A stretch of DNA of 64,000 bases from Actinomycetota bacterium (GCA_030841035.1 JAVEDI010000038.1:62001-126000), one strand, 5' to 3'; shown: positions 27,185 to 34,946, counted from the first letter of the stretch. Translations and numbers: made by a program. The notes: generated by a model not told the origin, from the sequence alone.

Positions 27185-27813
27185 GAGTCGGCGCTCCCGA
27201 GGAGCGGTTCGAGGCCGCGGGCCCCGTTGACGCTGAAGATGTGCCGCGTGTCGACGTACTTCGTGGCCACAAGCCGGCCGAGCGGCCGGTATGCCTGGTA
27301 GTCCACGTGCATCCGGGCGTTCATGATGGCGTCGCTGATGACCGCGTGGGTGACCCGACCGACGACCCACCACTCGCTCGCACCCATGGGCATGATCTGG
27401 ACGAGCCGGCACTCCAGCGACGCGGGCGCCGCGGCGACCCTCGGCACCCGCACCGACGTGCTGTCGGCGAGCTCGACTCCCAGGAGCTGCGCCTCGCTGT
27501 GCCCCGGCGGGAACTCGGCGCTGGATCGGTCCACCGTCTCGGCGAAGTCGACGGTGCAGAGGTTCACGACGAACTCGCCGGTGGCCTCGATCGCCGCCAG
27601 CGTGTCCTTGCGGCGGCCGTCCTCGTGGTTGCTGATCCCGAGACCGATGTGGCATTCGACCGTGGCCATGACCTGGAAGAAGCTGTACGGCGCAAGGTTC
27701 ACCGAGCCCGCCGCATCGACCGACGTGACCCAGGCGATGGGGCGGGGGACCACCAGGCCGGCCATGACCTTGTAGCGCTCGCGCTCGGTCAGCCTCGCCA
27801 GCTCAACATTCAC
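27181..27813 (-). CDS. flavin reductase-like split-barrel FMN protein (DIM6/NTAB type)
   Basis: The product is 210 aa. Family segments are RYKVMAGLVVPRPIAWVTSVDAAGSVNLAPYSFFQV, GISNHEDGRRKDTLAAIEATGEFVVNLC and a C-terminal domain of flavoredoxin type. GTG 27813 follows AAAGGA at an 8-nt spacing; the upstream in-frame ATG at 27927 would place the start beyond a strong hairpin and lacks a ribosome site. It is the second flavin reductase of the region and differs from the HpaC-like one. It sits inside the importer operon, with an ATGA overlap to potB. It may supply reduced flavin or be an FMN-dependent enzyme acting on the imported compound. Confidence 0.82.
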   Translation of the reverse strand: MNVELARLTERERYKVMAGLVVPRPIAWVTSVDAAGSVNLAPYSFFQVMATVECHIGLGISNHEDGRRKDTLAAIEATGEFVVNLCTVDFAETVDRSSAEFPPGHSEAQLLGVELADSTSVRVPRVAAAPASLECRLVQIMPMGASEWWVVGRVTHAVISDAIMNARMHVDYQAYRPLGRLVATKYVDTRHIFSVNGARGLEPLLGSADS

Positions 27814-27860
27814 GCGATCGTCCTTTCGCCGGAGGGCGAGTCGGCTGCCGTCGTACGGGA

Positions 27861-27937
27861 GGTGCGGTCGGATGGCGAGGATGGTCACCATCCGACCGCA
27901 CCGTGCCGTGGTCGACAGGGTTGTCATGCGTCCTGTC
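27861..27937 (-). promoter_or_regulatory. tandem hairpins between binding-protein gene and flavin reductase gene
   Basis: A perfect 15-bp inverted repeat has arms 27861-27875 and 27888-27902 around a 12-nt loop. A smaller 6-bp one (GACAGG/CCTGTC) has arms 27914-27919 and 27932-27937. Both lie just 3' of the binding-protein stop and 5' of the next gene. There is no T-run, so they are likelier to attenuate transcription or protect the upstream mRNA, raising binding protein over membrane subunits. The large hairpin could also be an operator. Confidence 0.6.
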
Positions 27938-27947
27938 GGTCAGGCGA

Positions 27948-29030
27948 TCAGCCGGCGGCCCACTTGGTCCAGTCAGCGCTGACCGCGTCGAAGTTCTTCG
28001 CCCACCACTCCTGGTCGAGGAACCGGCCCTGCGACAGGTTTTCCGGCAGCGTCGGCAGGAACTTCTCCGCGGTGCTGTCCAGGTTGGGCTTCGCGTCGCT
28101 GTTCACCGCGCCATAGGTGTACTTCTCGATGAAGGCGTTCTGCGACGCGGCGGTCGTGGCCTGGCGGATGAGCTTGATGCCCTCCTCGATGTTCTTCGAG
28201 CCCTTGGGGATGGCCAGCGAGTCCACCAGCATCAGGTGGTCCTTCCAGACCGGCTCGTAGGGAGCCCCGGCCCGGACCGCGTCGAGCGCACGACCGCTCC
28301 ACGCGATGCTCATCGCGACCTCCTTGCTCTGCATCTGCTGCACCTGCTGGGCGCCGGTGTCGAAGAACGCGATGTCCTTGCGGATCGTGCCGAGCTTCTT
28401 CAGCGCGGCGGGCACGTCCAGCGGGTAGACGTCATCGAGAGCCACGCCGTTGGCCAGCTGCGCCACCTCGAGCGCACCACCCGGTGCGTAGTTCCAGACG
28501 CCGCGCTTGCCGGGGTACTTCTTGGTGTCGAAGAAGTCGTCCCATGACGTCGGAGGGTTGTCCTTGAACTTCGAGCTGTCGTAGACCAGGACGTAGGACA
28601 GGATGTCGAACGGGATCCCGCAGTCCGACACGGCCTCCGGCGGCAGCTTCGAGGTGTCGACCTTGTCCTTGATCTTCTCCAGCAGCGTGCCGCAGTTCGC
28701 GATCGCCCAGAACGGCTCGAGCGTGACGACGTCCCAGGCGGTGTTCCCGGACTCGACCTGGGCGCGCAGCTTCGCATAGTCCGTCGGCCCGTCGCTGAGG
28801 ATCTTGACGTTGTTCTCCTGGCCCCAAGGCTTGACGATCGTCGCTTCCTGGGCCTCTTGGTAGCCGCCGCCCCACGAGGCGAACGTCAGCTCCTTGCTTG
28901 CTGTGCTGCCCGTGCTGCTGCCGCTGCCCTCGTCCTTCGAGCCGGAACCGGTCCCGGCTCCGCAGCCGGCGATCGCCAGCGCTGCCGCCGTCGCCGCCCC
29001 GACCAGCACAAGACTTCGTGCTCTACGCAT
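27948..29030 (-). CDS. potD: ABC transporter substrate-binding lipoprotein (PotD/SBP_bac type)
   Basis: Captures the solute outside the membrane and delivers it to PotBC. The product is 360 aa with a signal peptide and lipobox LAIAGC (lipidated Cys about 23), a Ser/Gly-rich linker, and then ELTFASWGGGYQEAQEATIVKPW, typical of type 2 periplasmic binding proteins of the polyamine/amine group. ATG 29030 is preceded by GGAGGAAACAC, a strong ribosome site. It is flanked by hairpins on both sides. Ligand not inferable from sequence; by context it is probably the compound degraded by the cluster. Confidence 0.9.
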   Translation of the reverse strand: MRRARSLVLVGAATAAALAIAGCGAGTGSGSKDEGSGSSTGSTASKELTFASWGGGYQEAQEATIVKPWGQENNVKILSDGPTDYAKLRAQVESGNTAWDVVTLEPFWAIANCGTLLEKIKDKVDTSKLPPEAVSDCGIPFDILSYVLVYDSSKFKDNPPTSWDDFFDTKKYPGKRGVWNYAPGGALEVAQLANGVALDDVYPLDVPAALKKLGTIRKDIAFFDTGAQQVQQMQSKEVAMSIAWSGRALDAVRAGAPYEPVWKDHLMLVDSLAIPKGSKNIEEGIKLIRQATTAASQNAFIEKYTYGAVNSDAKPNLDSTAEKFLPTLPENLSQGRFLDQEWWAKNFDAVSADWTKWAAG

Positions 29031-29074
29031 GTGTTTCCTCCAGGTACGTGGTTACTGCAGTGGGGTGGTTCATC

Positions 29075-29100
29075 GCTGGGCAGCCACGCGGCCGCCCAGC
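29075..29100 (-). promoter_or_regulatory. hairpin upstream of the binding-protein gene
   Basis: Arms GCTGGGC (29075-29081) and GCCCAGC (29094-29100), with an inner GCC/GGC pair after one mismatch around an ACGC loop. It lies in the 107-bp gap between the ATC-hydrolase-like gene and the binding-protein gene. There is no T-run. It could stabilise the binding-protein mRNA 5' end or act as partial terminator. Confidence 0.45.
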
Positions 29101-29137
29101 ACGCTCGTGCGGCCCGGGCGAGCAGCGGCCGCCGATC

Positions 29138-30133
29138 TCACACTCCGGCCCCCTGGGCAATGCTGAACCGGAACTCGCACGTCGCATCGCCGCGCGACTG
29201 CAGCTCGCCCCACCGGACCTCGATGTCCTGGCGGTAGGCCTTGAACTGCGAGGTGTGGAACTCGTGGTCGTAGATGCGCCCGTAGCGCAGACCGTCGAGG
29301 TCGTGCCACGACGCGACGAACGGGCAGAACGTGCAGTCCTGGGACCACTCTTGATCGGTCAGGACCCCGTCGTCGCGGTACTGCCAGACGTTGGTGTTGC
29401 CGCCCGAGTCGTAGAGCTCGATCATGTTGACGAGGTCGAGCGACAGACCGCTGCTGAGATGGCTCAGCCGCATCGCTTCCCCACGCTCCGCGCCGAAGCC
29501 GCGCATGGCCACGCGGTACATCTCCTCGCCGTCGGAGCCGAACGCGGTCTCGGCTTCGCGGCCCAGGAAGACCATCAGCGCACCACGGTTCTCGCTCGTG
29601 GCAGCCAGCAGCCGTTGCCCTGCCTCTCCCTCGAGGGGGACGCCAGGGCGCGCGGCGTCCTGCGAGTCGCCCGGCGACCCGATCGAGACGCGGAGCGTCG
29701 TACCCTCCACGTCCACGGTGACCGCGTCGCCGAAGCCGGCTGCCGTGGCAAGCTCACGGGCCAGGGCGCCGAAGTGCACGCGGGCGAACGGCAGGACGTC
29801 GTGGCCCACGTAGTGGCTCAGCTGCGGGCTGGTCGTCACGCGCATCTGCAGGCCGGACTCGGTGACCGCGAGCTCACCCCACCCCTGTGGGTTCAGCGCG
29901 AGCAGCTCCGCAGTGCCCCAGGACTCGACCATCGACACGAGTCCGCCGGTGCTGCGGGCGAGAGCGGCGGACGCGCGCCAGGCGTAGTAGCGGGACAGGG
30001 CCCGCTCTACGGCGGCCAGGCCGGCCGCGCCGCGGGCCTGCGTGTACGCGAGGCCGGCGTGGCGCACGATGCGGGCTTCGTGCCCCATCGTGGTCACCAG
30101 GGAGGAGAACAGGTCGCTCTCGCCGTGGGTCAT
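29138..30133 (-). CDS. ATC hydrolase-like protein (L-2-amino-thiazoline-4-carboxylate hydrolase family)
   Basis: The product is 331 aa. The C-terminal third carries the family-like pattern CTFCPFVASW, YDHEFHTSQFKAYRQDIEV and the ending RGDATCEFRF, reminiscent of ATC hydrolase domains (typical end GxxCCDFRF). The N-terminal and middle parts (a VTVDVEGTTLRVSIGSPG beta region) are not recognised, and the protein is longer than the usual single domain. ATG 30133 has a strong AGGAGG upstream. It is the first gene of the importer transcription unit. The family opens a thiazoline ring; a C-N or C-S ring-opening role on the pathway substrate is an inference from fold and position. Confidence 0.6.
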   Translation of the reverse strand: MTHGESDLFSSLVTTMGHEARIVRHAGLAYTQARGAAGLAAVERALSRYYAWRASAALARSTGGLVSMVESWGTAELLALNPQGWGELAVTESGLQMRVTTSPQLSHYVGHDVLPFARVHFGALARELATAAGFGDAVTVDVEGTTLRVSIGSPGDSQDAARPGVPLEGEAGQRLLAATSENRGALMVFLGREAETAFGSDGEEMYRVAMRGFGAERGEAMRLSHLSSGLSLDLVNMIELYDSGGNTNVWQYRDDGVLTDQEWSQDCTFCPFVASWHDLDGLRYGRIYDHEFHTSQFKAYRQDIEVRWGELQSRGDATCEFRFSIAQGAGV

Positions 30134-30436
30134 ACACGTCCCTCCTGGTCGGTCACGCCGTCTCCCCGACCGCGCCACGGTGGCGGCGAAGGGGCGCGCC
30201 GCCGGGCGCGGGCAGGGAACGTGACATCGGTCGAGCGGAACGAACCGGCCCGCGATCGGGCTCCGGTCGGTACCGTGCTGTCGTAGCGCCCACCCCGCCT
30301 GCGGGATAGAGCGCCACTCAAGTAAGTTCAGTGCGACTAAAACCGGTGTCAGCAAGTTAGGCCAGCGACTGCGCGCGTGTCAACGGACGTCCTGTAAACA
30401 TCGATCGCACGTTACCGGCGATGTGTAACATCGCCG
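30134..30436. promoter_or_regulatory. control region upstream of the catabolic cluster
   Basis: About 300 bp without a gene, AT-richer than surroundings at 30300-30435. It holds two near-identical direct repeats, AGTAAGTTCAG (30321-30331) and AGCAAGTTAG (30351-30360), 30 bp apart (about three helix turns), and the inverted repeat at 30416-30436. I could not fix a -10/-35 pair for the minus-strand cluster. The repeats are candidate sites for one of the PucR regulators. Confidence 0.4.
30416..30436 (-). terminator. hairpin immediately after the pucR-type gene
   Basis: A perfect 9-bp inverted repeat, CGGCGATGT (30416-30424) and ACATCGCCG (30428-30436), has a 3-nt spacer and abuts the stop codon of the PucR gene. 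It lacks a T-run, so it may be a rho-independent-like terminator typical of high-G+C genomes, or an operator for the cluster reading the same way. Confidence 0.45.
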
Positions 30437-32002
30437 TCACAACGTCCCGGTCACCTGCGGGCCGGCGGCCATCCGCAGCGCGAGGTAGAGGTCGACGCGG
30501 TCCGCGGCCGACGCCAGGCTGCGCCCGGTCAGCCGCTCGATGGTGCGCAGCCGGTAGCGCAGGCTGTTCACGTGGATGGACAGCGCTACGGCGGCCGGCT
30601 TGTGCCGCCCGTTCGCCTCGAGAAAGACGTCGAGCGTGCGCACCAGGTGGGAGCCACGGCGCTGGTCGTAGGCGCGGACCCGGCCCAGCAGCAGGTCCTG
30701 GAACGTCGCGGTGAGCGAGTCGTCCACGGCGAACAGGACGTGGTGCGACCCGAGGTCCTCGTAGTGGGCGACGCCCCGGCCGTGCTGGCGCCGGCGCGCG
30801 TAGCTGGCAGCCCGACGGGCACGCGTGACGGTGAGCTTGAGGTCGCTGTCCGCCGTCACGGCGCCCGCCCAGACGGGGCGGCGCAGCTGCTGCTCGGTGA
30901 CCACCTGCAGCTGCTCGGGCAGCCGGCGGTCCGGCTCGCGACCCGGGGCCGGCCCCTCGACACCCGGCCAGGAGAACACCACGGCCTCCTCCGTGCCCGG
31001 CACCACGAGCCCGTGCCGACCGTGGGCGCCGAGCACCTGCAGGACGACGTCCACGAGTGCGTCGACCGCGCCCGAGGGAGCCGCCTCGTAGCCGAGCACC
31101 ACCGTCTGCAGCGGTGCCTGCGGGCGCGTGGGCACGCGTCCCAGGCGCGCGTCCACCTCGTCAGCGGGCAGCAGGTCCGCCTCGACCAGCTCGAGGAACT
31201 CGCGCGCCCGCTGGCCGGTCTCGGCGGCCAGACGACGGTGGCGCGACAGCTCCACCCCGACGTAGCGGATGCTCTGCTCGAGCGTCGCGCGCTCGGCACG
31301 GGACAAGGACCCGACAGGCTCGAGGTAGACGAGGAACGACGGCGCGGGCTCCTGCGCCGTGGCGAACACCGTCACCGCGGCCCCCTCGGCTCGCCTGACC
31401 TGTGCGGGATAGGCCGCCGCCCGGGCAGCCTGCTCCCAGACCGAGGCCAGCTCGGCGTGCCGCGGCTGCTCGCCGCTCGACCACGCCCGGGTGGGACCGG
31501 TGAGCACCCACAGGTCCCGGGTGAGCATCGAGCGCAGGGCCCGGACCACCTCGGACATCCCGCCGCTGCCCGTCGCCGCCGAGGACAAGGCCTCGTGGGT
31601 CGCGAGCGACCGACGCATGTCTGCCTGCCTCGCCTGCTCGACACCGTCGACGAACGCGCGGGCCACAGCGATGAACGGCAGCTCGTGCGGCACCTCGACG
31701 AGGGGCAGCCCGGTGGCGCGACAGGCGGCCACCACGTCGGCCGGTACCTCCGCGTCCGGTGCCGCAAGGCCGAAACCGAGTGCGTGGACGTCGGCCCCGG
31801 CAAGAGCGCTGACGAACCGCTCGGCGCTGTCCGGACCCTCGTGCCACAGCCCACCGGTCAGGATGAGCTCGCCGCCGCTGAGGTAGGCCGAGGGGTCGGG
31901 CAGATCGGTCGAGTGCACCCACCGGATCTCGCGGTCGAGCTCTTCTCCGACCACGAATCGCAGGCCGAGGCCCGGCATGGCCACGAGCTCGCGGAGGTGC
32001 AC
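30437..32002 (-). CDS. PucR-family transcriptional regulator
   Basis: The product is 521 aa. The N-terminal PucR domain (LRELVAMPGLGLRFVVGEELDREIRWVHSTDLPDP, YLSGGELILTGG) is followed by a GGDEF-like/linker middle and the C-terminal PucR helix-turn-helix ALSIHVNSLRYRLRTIERLTGRSL. Such regulators respond to nitrogenous catabolites (PucR controls purine degradation in Bacillus). GTG 32002 lies 6 nt after a TACAGT -10 box, consistent with a leaderless message. It is divergent from the amidohydrolase gene at 32094, with a palindrome between them, and upstream of the catabolic cluster, so it is a good candidate for the local regulator of both. Confidence 0.88.
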   Translation of the reverse strand: MHLRELVAMPGLGLRFVVGEELDREIRWVHSTDLPDPSAYLSGGELILTGGLWHEGPDSAERFVSALAGADVHALGFGLAAPDAEVPADVVAACRATGLPLVEVPHELPFIAVARAFVDGVEQARQADMRRSLATHEALSSAATGSGGMSEVVRALRSMLTRDLWVLTGPTRAWSSGEQPRHAELASVWEQAARAAAYPAQVRRAEGAAVTVFATAQEPAPSFLVYLEPVGSLSRAERATLEQSIRYVGVELSRHRRLAAETGQRAREFLELVEADLLPADEVDARLGRVPTRPQAPLQTVVLGYEAAPSGAVDALVDVVLQVLGAHGRHGLVVPGTEEAVVFSWPGVEGPAPGREPDRRLPEQLQVVTEQQLRRPVWAGAVTADSDLKLTVTRARRAASYARRRQHGRGVAHYEDLGSHHVLFAVDDSLTATFQDLLLGRVRAYDQRRGSHLVRTLDVFLEANGRHKPAAVALSIHVNSLRYRLRTIERLTGRSLASAADRVDLYLALRMAAGPQVTGTL

Positions 32003-32008
32003 CGCGGG

Positions 32009-32014
32009 ACTGTA
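32009..32014 (-). promoter_or_regulatory. -10 box of pucR-type gene
   Basis: TACAGT on the minus strand, 6 nt before the GTG at 32002; leaderless arrangement. No matching -35 seen. Confidence 0.45.
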
Positions 32015-32063
32015 TCAACGTACGAGGACCCGCACCGGATTCTGAGGAAGCGACGATTGTCGG

Positions 32064-32096
32064 CTACGCGGGGACCCGCGTAGACACACCCGTGTG
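32064..32096. promoter_or_regulatory. candidate operator between pucR-type and amidohydrolase genes
   Basis: Two adjacent inverted repeats: CTACGCGGG (32064-32072) with CCCGCGTAG (32075-32083), and CACAC (32085-32089) with GTGTG (32092-32096). The second reaches into the GTG start codon of the amidohydrolase gene. Placement in a divergent intergenic region beside a regulator gene fits autoregulation plus control of the neighbour. Confidence 0.55.
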
Positions 32097-33731
32097 GACC
32101 TGTCGTCGCCGGAACCGGAGGGCATCCGCATCCTGCGGGCCCGCCGCATCCGCACGATGCGCCCGGGTCCGGCATCGACAGGAGAAGCGCTGGCCGTGGC
32201 CGGTGACCGCGTCGTGGCCACCGGGTGGCTGGCCGACCTGCGCGACCGCTTCGGTGGATCGCAGGAGATCGACCTGGGTGACGGGTGCGTGGTGCCCGGC
32301 TTCGTCGATGCGCACCTGCACCTGACCATGGCGGCCCGGCACGCGGCAGGCGTGGACCTCTCACCCGACGTGGTGGCCGACGAGTCCGCCCTCGCCGGGG
32401 TGCTGCGGTCGGCGGCAGCTGCGGCGGCGACCGGCAGCTGGGTGACCGCCAGCCGCTACGACCACATGCGTACGACGGCAGGACGGATCCTCGACCGGGC
32501 CGCGCTGGACCGCATCGTCGCAGACCATCCCGTGCTGCTGGTGCACATCGGAGCGCACTGGGGGGTCGCGAACAGCAAGGCTCTCGAGCTCGCAGGCCTG
32601 TCCGACGACACGCCGGACCCGCGTGGCGGCGCGCTCGGACGTGACAGCGCCGGCCGGCCCAACGGCGTGCTCTACGAGCAGGCACTCTTCGACCTCGCCT
32701 ACCCGGCGCTGGCGCGGCGCGGCCGGATCGTCCCGGAGCCCGACCTCAGCCGCCTGCTCGTCGGGCTCGACACCGCGTCCGACGCCTTCCTCTCCGCAGG
32801 CATCACCTCCGTCGGCGACGCGATGGTCGGCCGCGACGAGCTGCGGCTGCTGCAGCAGGCGCGGTCGCGCGGGCGGCTACGGCTGCGCGTGAACGCCCTG
32901 TTGACCTACCCGCACCTGGAGCACCTGGTCGCGGCCGGCATCACCGACGGGTTCGGGGACGACTGGCTGCGGATCGGCGGCGTCAAGGCCTTCGTGGACG
33001 GCGCCGTCGCCGGCCGGACGTGCTGGGTGTCGGAGCCGTTCGAGGGGACCGACGACCACGGCATGACTGTCGTGGACTCAGACGAGCTGAACGAGCTGGT
33101 CGCCACGGTGCACGCCGCGGGGCTGCGGGTCGCCGTCCACGCCAACGGCGACAAGGCGATCGAGCTGCTTCTCGACGCGGTGCAGGCCGCGCGGGACGCG
33201 TACCCGCAGATCGGCACCCGGCATCGCATCGAGCACTGCTCGATGGTCACCGACCGCATCGTGGCGCGCATCGCCGCTCTGCAGATGATCCCGGTGCCGT
33301 TCGCCGGCTACGTGCACTTCCACGGCGACACGCTCGAGGGCTGGTACGGCGCGCAGCGGCTGGAGCGCATGTTCGCGCACGGCGAGCTGCTCGCGGCCGG
33401 CATCCCGGTCGCCGGCTCCTCCGACTATCCGTGCGGGCCCTACGAGCCCTTGCTCGGGGTGCAGAGCTGTGTGACGCGGCGTTCGCGCTCCGGCCGGCTG
33501 CTCGGGCCGTCACAGCGCATCGACGTGGGGCAGGCGATGAGCCTGTTCGGCACCGGCGCCGCGTTCGCCGCGGGGGAGGAGTCGGTGAAGGGCCGACTCG
33601 CGCCGGGCTTTCTCGCCGATCTCGCCGTGCTCGACCGGGACCCCTTCGACGTGGCGCCGGACGAGATCGCCGCGATCGCAGTTCGCCAGACGTGGGTGGG
33701 CGGCCAGCCGGCCTGGAGGGCGGACGGGTGA
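32094..33731 (+). CDS. YtcJ-type amidohydrolase (amidohydrolase family 3), second copy
   Basis: The product is 545 aa. Metal site motifs in order: GFVDAHLHLTM (HxH), GGVKAFVDGAVAGRTCW (bridging-lysine region), AVHANGDKAIELLLDAV, HRIEHCSMV and VAGSSDYPCGPYEP (metal Asp). It is related to but clearly distinct from the protein at 18334-19998, so it is not a recent duplication. GTG 32094 sits inside a palindrome. It is first in a plus-strand operon with an M24-fold hydrolase and a double RidA protein. Likely cleaves an amide, formamide or lactam; the substrate is unknown. Confidence 0.86.
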   Translation: MDLSSPEPEGIRILRARRIRTMRPGPASTGEALAVAGDRVVATGWLADLRDRFGGSQEIDLGDGCVVPGFVDAHLHLTMAARHAAGVDLSPDVVADESALAGVLRSAAAAAATGSWVTASRYDHMRTTAGRILDRAALDRIVADHPVLLVHIGAHWGVANSKALELAGLSDDTPDPRGGALGRDSAGRPNGVLYEQALFDLAYPALARRGRIVPEPDLSRLLVGLDTASDAFLSAGITSVGDAMVGRDELRLLQQARSRGRLRLRVNALLTYPHLEHLVAAGITDGFGDDWLRIGGVKAFVDGAVAGRTCWVSEPFEGTDDHGMTVVDSDELNELVATVHAAGLRVAVHANGDKAIELLLDAVQAARDAYPQIGTRHRIEHCSMVTDRIVARIAALQMIPVPFAGYVHFHGDTLEGWYGAQRLERMFAHGELLAAGIPVAGSSDYPCGPYEPLLGVQSCVTRRSRSGRLLGPSQRIDVGQAMSLFGTGAAFAAGEESVKGRLAPGFLADLAVLDRDPFDVAPDEIAAIAVRQTWVGGQPAWRADG

Positions 33732-33760
33732 CGGCGTCGACCGATGACAGAGGAGCACGA

Positions 33761-34936
33761 GTGGAGCTTGCCGACAGGGCCGAGATGCGCTTCCCGGAGG
33801 AGGAGTACCAGCGCCGGTTGGTGACCTTCCGCGAGGCGCTCGCGGCCGAGGGCGTGGACGTCTACCTGGGCTCCCTGCCCGAGCACATGAACTACTTCAC
33901 CGGGTTCGACCCCACCGGCCTGTACTTCTACCAGAAGCTGTTCCTGACGCCCGGCTCCGCGCCGCCGGTGCTGCTGACGCACAAGTGCGAGCAGCAGCTG
34001 GCACGGGTCACGAGCTGGCTGGAGGACGTCCGTATCTGGACCCACGGGCAGGACCCCGTCGAGATCACCGTCGCGATCCTCACCGAGCTCGGTCTCGCCG
34101 GCGGCATGACCCTCGGACTCGAGATGGAGAGCTGGTACCTCAAGCCGGCCACCGTCAAGCGACTCGAGACAGCGTTCCCCGGCGTGCGCATCGTGGACGT
34201 GACGTGGATCGGGCAGGAGCAGCGCATGCGCAAGTCGCCGCTGGAGATCGCCTACATCCGGCAGGCGGCGCGTTTCGCCGACATCGGGATGGCTGCGGCG
34301 GTGGAGCAGCTGCGCCCCGGCGTACGCGAGCTCGACATCCACGCCGAGATCCAGCGCGCGCTGGCCACCGCGGGCAGCGAGTACCCCGCACTGCCCACGA
34401 TCATGGGGTCCGGTCCCCGCAGCGGCTTGTTCCACGCGTTGCCTTCGGAGCGAGTCGTCCAGGACGGCGACCCCGTCATGTTCGAGATCACCGGGTCACG
34501 GGCGCGGTACAACTCGAACATCGTGCGCACCCTCGTCGCCGGCGCGGCGAGCGACGAGCTCAAGACGTTGTGGGACGTGGTGACCGGCGCCTTCTGGGCC
34601 GGCTTCGAGATCACCAGGCCGGGGACGCCGGTCGGGGAGATCGACCGGGTGACCCGTGAGGCCCGCAAGGACTACGCAGACTTCATCCCGGCCCGCGCCG
34701 GCTTCGGCATGGAGCTGGCCTATCCACCTGTCTGGCTCGGGCGCCCCGACATCCTCGAGGGCGACGAGCACGTTCTCGAGCCGGGCATGGTGTTCTCCCT
34801 CGAGCCCTCGGTAGCCATGTACAGGGGCGTCTCCATGATCTTCGGCTTCAACATCCTCGTGACCATTGACGGCGCGGAGATCCTCCACCGGACCCCGGCG
34901 GACCTGTTCGAGGTCCGCTCGGGCCGCACGTCCTGA
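33761..34936 (+). CDS. M24-fold (pita-bread) hydrolase, creatinase-like, metal site degenerate
   Basis: The product is 391 aa. A creatinase N-terminal domain (EEEYQRRLVTFREALAAEGVDVYLGSLPEHMNYFTGFDPTG) is followed by the pita-bread domain. Metallopeptidase ligands are not conserved: the first Asp position reads FEITG (Glu 242), the second reads YNSNIVRT (Asn 253), and the GHGIG/HExP segments are GFGMELAYPP. The catalytic His context LFHALPSE (His 225) and the ending LEPGMVFSLEPSV are kept. This pattern fits metal-independent enzymes such as creatinase and ectoine hydrolase rather than Xaa-Pro peptidase. GTG 33761 has AGAGGAG upstream; GTG 33728 (overlapping the previous stop) is an alternative. 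Confidence 0.82.
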   Translation: MELADRAEMRFPEEEYQRRLVTFREALAAEGVDVYLGSLPEHMNYFTGFDPTGLYFYQKLFLTPGSAPPVLLTHKCEQQLARVTSWLEDVRIWTHGQDPVEITVAILTELGLAGGMTLGLEMESWYLKPATVKRLETAFPGVRIVDVTWIGQEQRMRKSPLEIAYIRQAARFADIGMAAAVEQLRPGVRELDIHAEIQRALATAGSEYPALPTIMGSGPRSGLFHALPSERVVQDGDPVMFEITGSRARYNSNIVRTLVAGAASDELKTLWDVVTGAFWAGFEITRPGTPVGEIDRVTREARKDYADFIPARAGFGMELAYPPVWLGRPDILEGDEHVLEPGMVFSLEPSVAMYRGVSMIFGFNILVTIDGAEILHRTPADLFEVRSGRTS

Positions 34937-34946
34937 GGAGAGGCAG

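Noticed and set aside
18334-33731. The two YtcJ-type amidohydrolases as a recent duplication
   Set aside because: They share family motifs but differ throughout, in length, and in motif context, so they are distant paralogues.
33761-34936. Ectoine utilisation cluster based on the M24-fold protein
   Set aside because: The metal-less M24 pattern fits ectoine hydrolase, but no AstE-type deacetylase (DoeB/EutE) or other ectoine genes accompany it; creatinase-like is as much as I can claim.
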